A stretch of DNA of 64,000 bases from Oikopleura dioica. Its lineage: Eukaryota; Chordata; Appendicularia; Copelata; Oikopleuridae. A model generated the notes under the pieces. It saw only the letters and a list, made by a program, of their open reading frames with translations. It made no database searches and had not been told where the DNA came from. The DNA is taken from positions 11,516,157-11,580,156 of the forward strand of contig OU015566.1 of NCBI GenBank assembly GCA_907165135.1, in the 5' to 3' direction. A program made the position numbers and the translations under genes. Below, in pieces: positions 1 to 10,727 of this stretch (position 1 is its first letter; every line of letters begins with the position of its first letter).

Positions 1-106
1 ACGCAGAGAGATAGAGAAAGAAAGAGACCCGCATTTTTCTACTTCTCTGAAATTTTCTGAGAACTTTTTAAACGCAAACTCTATCTTTCAGAACTAAAAA
101 AAAACA

Positions 107-601
107 ATGACTGAGAAAGTAATCGAAACAAGATTCAAGGACCCGCCAGCGAAGGAAAGAGCCACGAGCCAGACCCCCCGTGTCAGAGCTTACACGATCC
201 ATGATATTCGCCTTCAAACCGGCCCTGTTGATAACAGGTTACTATTTTTTGGATGTTTATCCGAAAATTCTTCTCAGAATGAATATCTTTATCGCCGTTT
301 TTAACCCGTTTTTTAAGGATTCCGATCAACCAAAAGTGCCACGAACAGATTCCCGAAGGCTCCTGTACAGAAGGCCAGTTCCGAAAACGCTCCGTTTCAT
401 TTTACGGCGGTGCGAGACCAGCAATTCGGTAAGAGAGACTGGCGCTGACCTCGAAGTAAACTCAGTAGTCGGGACGTGCCCGTGCTCGAATTACTGAGCA
501 AGCAAGTTCAAAATTGACTCTTTTTTTCTTCTAATTTTTCTTTTCAGACGGGGGCAAACAAGCGAGAAACCAACGCCCAGAATGATTCAGAAAGCCTCTA
601 A
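107..601 (+). CDS. small hypothetical gene, frame unresolved
   Basis: A short candidate gene of about three exons. The ATG at 107 opens a frame that can splice from a GT donor at 238 to an AG ending at 277, then reads to a strong GTAAG donor at 430. The acceptor ends at 546 after a long T-rich tract, and the frame stops at 599-601. The product would be small, basic and Arg/Ser-rich, with no domain I recognise. The same last two exons also stay open in another frame (containing KCHEQIPEGSCTEGQ near 330) to a TAG at 633-635. The splice sites at 430/546 therefore look real, but the coding frame is undecided. It could also be the tail of a gene that begins outside the window. Confidence 0.3.
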
Positions 602-635
602 CTTTACTGTGCGCGAAAATGCCGAATACAGTTAG

Positions 636-2769
636 ATTACGTAAGCACAAAAAGTAGTCTTTTTGGAGCATCTCCAGCGCGTGTTTCTTTCCTACCACAT
701 CGGCCTTACACTGAACTAAAACCTCTGTTCGACCATAATCGCGTAGCTTTTATAGTAAGTCAAAAAGACTTACATAAAACGGGCAGTTTCTAAACTTGGC
801 GAAAAAGTTCCATGAACATTTTCTTTTCACGAGTAATCTTTGATGCAACTTGTCGAAAATTCTGCATATCTTCATCTTTCGCGTTTTTTTTTTGCCAACA
901 TATTATCTGGCTTTTCCGCAATTTGGAGTACACACTACTTGACCGAAAAAATATCAAACTGTGCATGTAATGCCTTATTACTAATAATAAGTTATTAGTC
1001 AAGTGAGATTGTAAATATATGGTGAGCAATAGTGTAAGTGTAATTATGATTACGAAAAAGTAGGAGAGTGGACACGTTTTCAACAGAATTCGTGATGTAA
1101 AGTCTAAATTTTGGTTTGAAACATTTTTTTTTGTAGTTTTTGAGAAATAAAGTACGCAAGTCTGTTATTACTAATAACTTTTTTACTCATGTAACAGTAT
1201 TTTTCCATAAACTAATCGGGGATTAGCCCTTGATTCATTTAAAACGAACTGCTTTCTCAAAGCGCAAAGTTGGATTCATCGTTAATTTTTTTATTTTCTT
1301 ACATCACATCACATATTTTACTGAAAACATCAAGCTATCTCAGCGGAAATTGAAGAAAAAACCCAACGTTTCAGAAAATACCACGTCCCTAAAGAAAGCG
1401 CAAGTTTGGGACTTATACAATAGAATTAAATTCCACGGGTGTTTCGTTGTGGAACTTCCATTACTGTACACTTGTTTCGGCTCAAAAGCGGTAATGCAAT
1501 TTTGCCACGGAGGGAATACACACGTAAGCTTTATCTCCTTTTCTAGGGCTTAAGGTAGACACTTAAGGTTTCAGATGAACCTGTCGGAAGATTAGGCAAT
1601 ATGCTAGAATTCGGTTTTATCGCGAATGTGGTCGGGAAATGAGGTTAGTGCGTGTGGGAAACCAAGAACTATCGAAGAGTTCGATTAACTTATCGATTCA
1701 TTAGAAATTATGAGAAATGCGGGTTTCTTTCTCTATAGAAGCGCACTACCATCCAGTGGTGCTTCTACTAAGGGTGTCAGTCGCATAAAGATGAAACAAA
1801 ATTTTTGAACTCGAAAGAACCCTCAAGTCCACCGATGATGAACAGATAATGATCTCTAAGAGTCGCCACTCACCTGGGATGTTGGAAGATCAACCCTCAG
1901 TAATTAGAGTCACTGGCAAGTGGTTCGCTACTGGTTTTTCCATCAATAGCTGTCAGCAAAGAAAAGGGATTTAAGAACGGGAAACAAGTGCCAAGTTTGA
2001 AATGAGATAATGTGTACGCAAATTGACGGTCCGGGAAAACTACGAAAACGGCGGGTCGTAACGAGCCTGACGGGGATGGAACCTCAAATTTGATTTCAGA
2101 AGCTGTTATTTCTGGTTTCTGGAGAACATTCGGCGGACAAATTTGATATGCGCGTTATGGCTTCTCGTCGAACTTGACACGTCTTGTTGCACTACAAGTC
2201 TTCTCTGCGTAGAACATCCTCTAAGTTTTTACAGGCGACTAGAAATTCGGGCTCCACGTTACAGTTTTGAACAATAACTAAAGATAAAAATGAAAAGTTC
2301 CGAAGAAAAATTGGATAAGAGAGCTTCTTTTCAAAGACCAAGGAAACCTCAAAACTAGCGATTATGAATATCTATTTCAACCATGGTCATTTTTGTCCTC
2401 AAGAATCAACAATCCATCAATTCTTTTGAATAAAAAATTCTCCCTGAAATTCAACAAATTTCAAGAGAAGACAGGCGATTGTATTTTGTCTGTCTAGATT
2501 TCGACCAGGGAGATCAAATACGAGACCAACGTCAAGCATAATTTCATGACGAGGATCCCTGATCATGAAAACCACGCGAGCGCTATGCGCGCGCACGCTC
2601 TCTTGCGCCAAAAATCGGACTTTATAAGGAATGCGCGCGCGTTCAAAGGTACTCTTAAGATCTCTTGTCACGTCTCCGTGGCTAAGGTGATTAAGAAATA
2701 TAAATTTTTATAAAGAAAGTTATCTATTGAAAACAACACGAATAAGAACGAAGAAAAAAACAAAAGAAA
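636..2769. other. gene-poor interval
   Basis: About 2.1 kb without a convincing coding exon on either strand; the open frames here are short and lack splice-consistent partners. Two AT-rich blocks sharing TATTACTAATAA (near 975 and 1165) hint at a decayed repeat but lack clear ends. A CpG-rich patch lies at 2575-2645. The stretch just before 2770 probably holds the promoter of the following gene. Confidence 0.5.
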
Positions 2770-5700
2770 ATGAAGGCTTCAGTGATTTCACTGATCCTTT
2801 TAGGAGGAACAGACGCTAGAAAACGTAAGTATCAGAGATAAACAAGAGGACCTTAACTCCCCAGTTATAGCCGCGTTGTCACTTTGAGAATTTTCACTCA
2901 CTGCTATTTTTTATCTCGCTTGAAAAGAGACTCTCTCTCGTAAGTGGATTTAAAAATTTTCCAACCGGTTGTCAGTTTACGTCATAAAATCAAATCAATT
3001 TCTCTTGATCCGGCTTAACCTTACCGTATTCCCCCGCCAGTAGTTGCCAGCCTTCGAAATTGATTTCATTATTTTAGGTCACGAGAGACGGAGCAAAAAC
3101 CACAGCCGTGCGCTTGCAAATGAAGCTCAGAGAATTTCACAGCTCAGTCCTCGAGTTCTTACTTCTTGTGTTCTCGATCGGGCTTCAGACTTGGCTCTAC
3201 TGGAGACCTTCCAGTTTCTTGAGCCAGAAAGTGGGAAGCGCGTCTATTTCGGAACAGCGATTGACCCGATCCGTGGAAATCCTCAAGCAGCAAAGAACTC
3301 CATCGAAGGACACTTTGGCGAAGACGTAATCATGACTAGATCGAATGGGTACTGCGATAAGGGAGCGTACAAGAGTTGGAACAAATGTAACATCAACGGA
3401 GAGTGCTTCGTCGAGTGCGAAGATGGTCTCTGTCACGATCAGCATAAAAACGGGGAGCAGCGAATCGTCATTCCCAACGGCTGCCGAGACTGGTACCGCG
3501 CCTGTGCAACCGAATGTGCCAACGATTCCGAGTGCAACGCCTTCACATTTCTCGACACAAACATTCTCGGCCATCCAGAGTACACTTGCCACTTCATGAA
3601 AAGCCTCACATGTAAACATTCTGCGCAGAATCTCAATGATCCGCGATCTTCATTCCATGTCAAAGGCGCATATATGGAAGGTCTCTTCGAAAAATATTCA
3701 GCAAATAGCTTCGCAGAACTTGATGCAAGCTTGTCGGTTGATCCGGATTTCAAATACGGTCATTGGAGCAGCTGGGGATACCATGAGTGCCGTCAAACTC
3801 CGGCTCCGGCTTGTGGAGAAGGCGTTATAAAACGATCTCGAGTGCTCGAAAGTGGCTCAACTGAACATGAAAGTCGGCCTTGCAATTACTCCAACGACGA
3901 TGGAGAGCTAATCGTCTGCGAAGATATCACTAATGGTGAGGGAGACGAGGAAGATCCAGGACACGGATGGACTTCTTGGGGCGATTGGAGCACTTGCTCA
4001 AAGACTTGCGGCGGCACTGGCTTCCGATCCCGCTTCAGAGCTTGTGGACAATGCACTAACCCGGACGAAAATGGACTTTGCAGCGAAGTTTCATACGTTG
4101 ATGCAATTCCTTTTGTCGGCGCATCCCTAGAATTCTGCCCAGAAGGCGGTGAAATGGAAGAAGAAACATGCCAACTTGGTCAATGCTTGCCAGGAACTCA
4201 CGGCCGAACCGGATGGAAAAGAGCGGGACAACGCGAGTTCAAAATCCGAAATATGTGGAACATTGCTAAAACCGAGGGTTTCACAAGAACTCTTGAAGAT
4301 TGGGAAGGTGGCTGCAGAAATATTGACGAAGCCTACAAAGTGATCAATTTGGATTCATCTGCTCAAGAGCCTTCTTTCCACAATCCAAGATTCACATTTG
4401 CTGAATGTATGAGAATCTGCCAGTTGGAAGAGAAAGATGATTGCTTGTCGGTCATGTTCTTCAAGTCTGAACGCGTTGGTGCTCCCGATGTCAAGCGATT
4501 TTACGGAAACGACGCAGAGGGAAATCCACTTGAGGGAAATTGCTATCTTTTCAACAAACGATGCCACGAAGATGGCCAGCCTCGAGATGCTGCCTACCTC
4601 CAAGCTCAGCGAGAAGAAAAAGAAGCTGCAGGTGAGACTTTTACTGGAAAAGCTGCAGCTTTCTCTTGGTACGCTTACAAGGATCTTTGCCACGCTCCTA
4701 AATCAGTCGCTCTGAATCCATGCAACATGATGGGAACTTATTTCCGAGCTACTTGCGACTCATCCGGCTCCAGAGGATTTCCAAATACAGACGTCTGCCG
4801 ATGCCCAACTTCCGGTGATCGTCACACTGAAACCCGGGCTTTCGGTAACCCCTACGCTGCTGCCTGGAAATACAACCCCGAACTTGGTGAATTTCAAAAA
4901 CGAACTCACAATGCTGCTTTGGGCAAGGGACCAACATTCTATTCGAAATTCAAGTACAGCAGAAGAGTTTTCGCAGGAAAGTCTTTGGAAGAATATGAAG
5001 AAATCATGAACGAGGGATCAATGGCCTGCCACAATCCTTGCGAGCATAATCGATGTGCCAGTGGCTCAGAATGCAGGCTCAACTCAGAAGCTGAGTTTGG
5101 ATACGACTGCATCTGTCAGTGGCCAACGGTGCCAGATTCAAGCCGATTTGGCGAAGGTAAGCTTATTCAAATCGACCACAGGTGTGTTATCGTTGTTTAG
5201 GACTTTTACCACTCGGAAAAGCTGGTTATGGAACGAATAACGGTTGCATTGCCGTTGATCAACGTAACGTTGCGGCCGACTATAAAGATAATCTGATTTT
5301 GTACGGTGGTGGTTGGAACTCGCAACCTGTCCCAACTGGCCCTCTTCCGAAACCCCATTATCAATATTACGGGTGAGTTGATTTATATATTTCTGCTCAT
5401 TTTCTTTTGGCACGCCTCTTCATCAATCATTTAGTCTTGAATCGGAGAGCCCGTACAAATTCAAAGTCATCCACGCTCCTCAAAAGATTCCGGCCCCATC
5501 TCCATCTGCTCACAAGGCCAAGTTCTACAACTGCATGATGAACATCGACGAAAACAAAGTCATGGTTGTCGGTGGACGCCCAGGTCAATTCTTCGACATT
5601 TGGGACGACAAAACATTCGTCTATGAATGGAAAAAGGGTGCCAACGGAATCGAGGATGAAGGTCAATGGATCGGCGCTGACGGTAGCTGGATGAATGATA

Positions 5701-7936
5701 CCAAAGAAAGCTGCGAGGGACTTTCTGGTTGCATGCGACACAACGACTGGCCTGACTTCCCCTCTACTTCTGTTTTGAATTGTGAAGGACAGTGCCGAGA
5801 CGGCCAAATGGGTAGAGGTCCTACCAATCCTCGATGGATCAATTCTTACTGCACGATTGATGCTGATTTCTACGACGGAAGCAACTGGGTTAACCAGAAA
5901 TTCGAGCTTTGCCGACACCGACTCGTTCAAAGCGACGATGGTATTACCGTCGAAGGCCTCGAGGGACTCTGGTCAAGCGAAGAAAACACTGACTTTGAAG
6001 AACAGTGGGCACAGTATAACTTGGCTATTCGAAAGACAATCACTTTCTACAGACAGACTCAGCTCCATTCTCCCGACGTAGAAGATGCGCTCTTCCAAAC
6101 ACATCAGATGTTCCAGGGCGATTCGTATTTGATGACCGGAGAGCTCCGATGGAAATACCCAATGGACTCGAGCCTCTACTCACCCATCCTCGGCCCAGTT
6201 CACTATCGAGATATTATGCAGACCCAGGGCTTGCCGAATACCATCCGTCCCATCTTCAGAGAGACTGTCAAGGAGTACCATGGTCCAGGTCAACCTGCTT
6301 GTGGTATGATGGGCAACCGAGCGTACGTCGGTTCAGGAAAGTTCTCTCGTCTGATGTCACTTGATGTCACTGCCGCTACAGAGCAACTCTGGCGAGTCGA
6401 AGACGGTTCCGAGTTCCCTTACCCATACAAAAAGTCTGATGGTTCTCAATGCCTCATGTACAACGCCAATGGAGCCGACTCTTCCCAATGGACCAGAGAT
6501 CAGCTTCCCAACTACAGACAAAACTTCGGAACAGTAGTCACAAGCCAAGGATTGTGGGTGATCGGAGGTCTCATGGCCCCATCCGCTGATTTGCCGGGAC
6601 GAAACTTGAACAAGAAATACAACGTTGAAGGTTGCACCAAACACTCGCACTTGAAAGACGTTTGGGTTTTCAATCCAAATGGATGGACTCGAAACGACAT
6701 TCTCGGAGACGCTCGATCGAAATACTCTGGTTTTACCGGAAGTGAAATTCTTCCGGAAAAAATTGGATATCCATTCGGAAACGGTATTGAATCGCGAATC
6801 TCCACTTCACTCCCTCAGACCTTTGAAGAATTCCATCTCTCGGACACACCAAGCGGTCCGTTTGATTTGTCCATTGATTCTGCTCTTGCTGAAGGATGGG
6901 GATGCACAGGTGTCCAAGGAAAGTGGTGTCGAAAGCCGTATCTGCCCCGTGAAACAAAGGGAGCTGAGAGCTTTGTCATGTGCTTTGAGCCTGGAACTGG
7001 AACCGAGGACTTTTCCTACGTCCGACGAGGCTCAAAAAAGACGATTCCTCGACGACCACGAGTTTGTTCCGTTGAAGAAACTAAAAATTCGGTAATTTTA
7101 AATGTTGTGAATTCAAGTAATCTACGAATATTTCTAGGACAACCGATGCATCTGTTACATCATGAATATTTCCGGCCAATCAGGACCAAAACAAACTCCT
7201 GGAGGAGCTGGCTTCCGGCCGGAAATCGACTATTTGGAAGTACCCAGAGCTGACGGAACTTATGGTTCTGATCATGAAAGGTACACCAAAACAACTAATC
7301 GCGTCGGTATCCATATTTTCAGTTATGCGGATGAGTTGAAAGAATACTGCCCAGGTGCTGAGCCATCCTATCCAGGGATTGATGAGCCAATCATCCACGG
7401 AAACGAAACCGCTGTTGCCGACTACTCCGAGTGCACACCAGTTTGCGACGTCGAAGGTGCTCCCGCTTGCAACCGAGTTTGGCACAAGAAAAATCTTCGA
7501 TCCGCCTGGCACGAAGCCGGTCGAATCAAACATCCCAGAATGGGCTTCCTCGCCGGACAGCTCAAGGGAGAGATCATCGTCTGGGGCGGAGAGTGCTACG
7601 GCCCTTCTAACACCCGTCAGTGGAACCTGGACGGAACTCTTCGTGCGACCAGAGTCGACTTCCAGCCAAGATCGTGCAAAGTCGACGTTCAAGGCGGAAA
7701 GACTGTTAATGATGACTACATGGAGGTTTGATATCGAATGATCTAAAATCGAGAAAAAATTTATGGACACATTTTCTTATAATTCTTAGGTCTTCTCATT
7801 CTTGCGCATGAACTCAGCCGGCTACATCTTCGGTGAGCGTCGTTATGTCGAATTCGATGGCTACGTCGACGGCCGAGCTGGTCACGGAGAAGCTGCAGTC
7901 GCCCAGGCTTTCAATGCTTTCAACAAGGCATTTTAA
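2770..7936 (+). CDS. large secreted PAN/TSP1/EGF protein with kelch-like propeller repeats
   Basis: Secreted protein of about 1,600 residues. Exon 1 (2770-2824) encodes a signal peptide (MKASVISLILLGGTDA) and splices with GTAAGT to 3078. The large second exon holds a PAN/apple-type Cys block (CRDWYRACATECANDSECN, about 3481-3540), two thrombospondin type-1 repeats (HWSSWGYHEC near 3761; GWTSWGDWSTCSKTCGGTG near 3966), a second PAN-like block near 4390-4560 and an EGF-like segment near 5025-5130. The C-terminal third, from 5200 on, carries beta-strand motifs typical of kelch/galactose-oxidase propellers (NLILYGGGW, NKVMVVGG, LWVIGG, EIIVWGGE). Further introns lie at about 5157-5199, 5371-5432, 7090-7138, 7279-7321 and 7726-7789, all GT-AG and frame-preserving. 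TAA is at 7934-7936. An extracellular matrix or adhesive role is inferred; I do not recognise a named orthologue. Confidence 0.88.
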
Positions 7937-8214
7937 ACTCAAAGAAAAACATCGCCAAAAAAAGATTACGTTAAACGAGAATCAACAAGACGAGTTTTTA
8001 TAATTATGAAAAAAATTAATGTACAGTTCTGCTTTTTCACTTGTAAATGACCACTTCAAACTTTAGTATTTGACTCTTTTTACTTGTATAAATACAACTT
8101 GCTTTCAAAAATACCCTGCCTCGCCTGATTGTTACGGCTTTTGTTTGTTCAACTATTTGATTTCGATGACGCATAATTTCAAGAAGAGTTCGATAATTTA
8201 GAGAAAGAGAGATC

Positions 8215-9496
8215 ATGAGCTTGGAAGCAATAAAGTACGAGCGGGGAAGCTTGGAGATCTTGGATCAGCTGAAGCTCCCATTGATTTCTGAGTACATCAG
8301 AATAAGGACGATCGAGGATGGTTATGTAAGTTGATTAACAACGAAAAAAATCGGCACGTGACTTGGTTTAGCGGGCGATCAAGCAGATGAATGTCCGTGG
8401 GGCACCGGCGATCGCAATTGTTGGATGTCTAAGTGTAGCCATTGAAGGATCGTTTTTATATCGCAGCTTTTCTTGCTAGAAATCTTTGACAAACCAAAAG
8501 CAAGTTGATAGAAAAGAGTTCGAAGACGAAAATTTATTGAAAACTTTCGTTGTTGATGGGTTCAACAGACTTGTTTCAGCCCGTCCAACTGCTGTAAACA
8601 TGACGTAGGAATTATAAACAGAGCTTCCTTTTGTTACGGAAAAATTCAGAGAAGCAGCTCAAAGATACTCTCAAGTTGATTCCTGGCTAGTTAGAGGAGA
8701 TCTCAAAGCGTCAAAGACGAGGCTCCTTGCCAAGCTTGAATCGGAGATGGAAGCTGACATCAAGACCAACAAGCTTATCGGTGACCACGGCGCTGAAGAG
8801 ATTCGAAAGATCGTTGGCGAACAAGTTACAATCCTCACTCATTGCAACACCGGCTCGCTAGCTACGGCTGGATACGGAACTGCTCTAGGCGTCATTAGAA
8901 GTCTCTATCGAGACAAAGCTCTTTACCATGTCTTCTGGTTATTATCATTGCATATTTTTAATCCACAGCTGATCCATCTTTAGTACTGAGACGCGCCCTT
9001 ATAATCAAGGGTCGCGTCTGACAGCGTACGAGCTGGTTTATGAAAAAATCCCGGCAACGTTGATTGCCGATTCGATGGTCAGTGCTGCGATAAAAGAAAA
9101 AGGCATAAATTGCATTGTTGTTGGAGCTGATAGAGTTGCGAAAAATGGCGACAGTGCCAATAAAATTGGGACTTTTCAACTTGCCGTTGTTGCGAAGCAT
9201 TTCAAAATCCCGTTTTACATTGCTGCTCCTTTCACTACCATTGATTTCAACTGTGAAAGTGGAGATCAAATTGTGATTGAAGAAAGATCTCCAAAAGGTA
9301 GAACTTAAAAGCGAAGACAAAAATGAGCATTTTTCAAGAGTTGACTAAAATAGGCGGGAAACGAATTGCAGCTGAAGGAATCAATGTCTGGAACCCAGCA
9401 TTTGACGTGGCTCCGGCGGAATTGATCGAAGGAATCATTACTGAGAGAGGAGTTTTCAAGCCAGACGAGCTCAAAAACCAGATGAATGTTGAGTAA
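8215..9496 (+). CDS. MRI1: methylthioribose-1-phosphate isomerase
   Basis: Cytosolic enzyme of the methionine salvage pathway that isomerises methylthioribose-1-phosphate to methylthioribulose-1-phosphate. The N-terminus [18 protein letters not shown], the block [15 protein letters not shown], the catalytic-Cys segment [20 protein letters not shown] and the catalytic-Asp segment [19 protein letters not shown] are all family hallmarks, as is GVWNPAFDV-like [13 protein letters not shown] near the end. Exons: 8215-8325, 8372-8447, 8505-8604, 8651-8937, 8984-9297, 9354-9496. The second intron (8448-8504) begins GATCG and ends CAAG; only a GA-AG intron keeps the frame and gives the family's spacing before the SARPTAVNM motif. 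Length and conserved residues look complete. A polyadenylation-like AATAAAG lies about 25 nt after the stop. Confidence 0.95.
8448..8504 (+). other. GA-AG intron in MRI1
   Basis: 57-nt intron with exon context GAAG|GATCG and acceptor CAAG|TT. No GT donor in the area restores the frame, whereas this GA-AG choice gives a protein colinear with MRI1. Confidence 0.75.
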
Positions 9497-9657
9497 AAAA
9501 CTTGTGTTTTATTGAGAATTGTAATAAAGAGGAAAACTATCTCTGATATGCGGCAGATCGCACATGACGTTCGTGTTGAACCAGGACGCAGCAGTAGCAA
9601 CAGAGAGCCGTCAAATAGTCCCTAAAACTCCTTTGAAGTGCACTCAAAATTTTGCTC

Positions 9658-10483
9658 TTACTTAAAGTAATTCGTCGGAATCGATGATTTTCGCATGATT
9701 TCTTGTCGTTGTTGGCAAAGGACAAAAGCAGCAAGCTTCGAATTTATGATGAAATCCGTTCAAAATTGAATAATTGACTTACAAATGTTCCAATCCATTC
9801 AAAAACTCCAGCAGCAATGTAGCATCCATGTGAAGTTATGCAACATTCCTGAGACATCACCATTGTATAGTTAGTGATCTCCCCCAAACTGTAAAGAGCC
9901 GTTTGAGTTGTAACTTTTTGGTGTTTTTTTAAGTGAGCTTATGATTCATAAGTTATGAAAGATCTCATTTTCCCGCTGAAAACATTCCTCGGTTTTGATC
10001 GACATGCTGCTGAATCTCATAAAATGAAAGACAGGGAAGAAAAGTTGCTTTCAAGCAAAGACCAAATTCATCGAAGCAGCTGAACAGACCGTGGCTAAAG
10101 TCTGGTACACCGTGGATTATTGGCTTATTTGTGGTTCAACTGGATGAAATCCATTAAAAAGATTATTATTCTTTACAAATTGGACCCAAAAACTGTTGAT
10201 CGGGCATTGGTTGGGTCAAGACTGGTTGAACTGGTGGAACATTTGAATATATTTCTGCCTGTTTTTGCTCGAGAACATGATTGTAAGCAGGAGGCGCCTC
10301 AGTAACTGCCGGCTGATCAGCTGAAACTCTATTGATAATTTCTTGCTCTCCTCGAGCCATTGCCTCTCTTGATTTTTCTTCCATTTTTTCACGCGAAAAT
10401 TTCGGTGCTTCTCTGTGAATAGGCTTGGACTCAAATTTTATTTGCGAATGATGTTTGAATATTTGTTCTGTTAGTATCCACAC
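9658..10483 (-). CDS. PLAC8/cornifelin-like cysteine-rich membrane protein
   Basis: The protein starts with a hydrophilic, Pro-rich N-terminus (ATG at 10481-10483, or the internal Met near 10394). It continues into a Cys-rich segment HGLFSCFDEFGLCLKATFLP followed by CLSFYEIQQHVDQ. The second half is LGEITNYTMVMSQECCITSH and then TFLAAFVLCQQRQEIMRK, ending at TAA 9658-9660. The pattern 'glf-C-F...C...T-F-PC' and the final 'CQ..R(E/D)I' match the PLAC8 family, whose members are small membrane-associated proteins. Introns fit at about 10092-10191, 9872-9976 and 9740-9781; the first junction is the least certain. The gene converges on MRI1, with about 160 nt between the stops. Two more PLAC8-like genes lie at 55.5-57.9 kb. 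Confidence 0.72.
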
Positions 10484-10727
10484 GTCAGAAGATTGGGAGG
10501 GAGTTGTTGGCAGTTTACTGTAATTCTATCGGATCAAACTTGCAAACACCGCTAAGTTATGAATGTGGAAGATCTTTGTTTCTAGAACACCAGTTGTTGT
10601 GGAGCTTGTCCGGGCATCAGTCAGTCAGTTTGAAAGGGGCCTGATTCAGGGGAAGGTTGAGCCGGTTTTCGTTGATTTTAAATCAAACTTCGAAAGTCGA
10701 ATCAACCCTCTTTAGTTCACAGAAAAG

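Noticed and set aside
970-1195. Possible MITE marked by two TATTACTAATAA blocks
   Set aside because: The inverted similarity is short and AT-rich, and no target duplication is visible.
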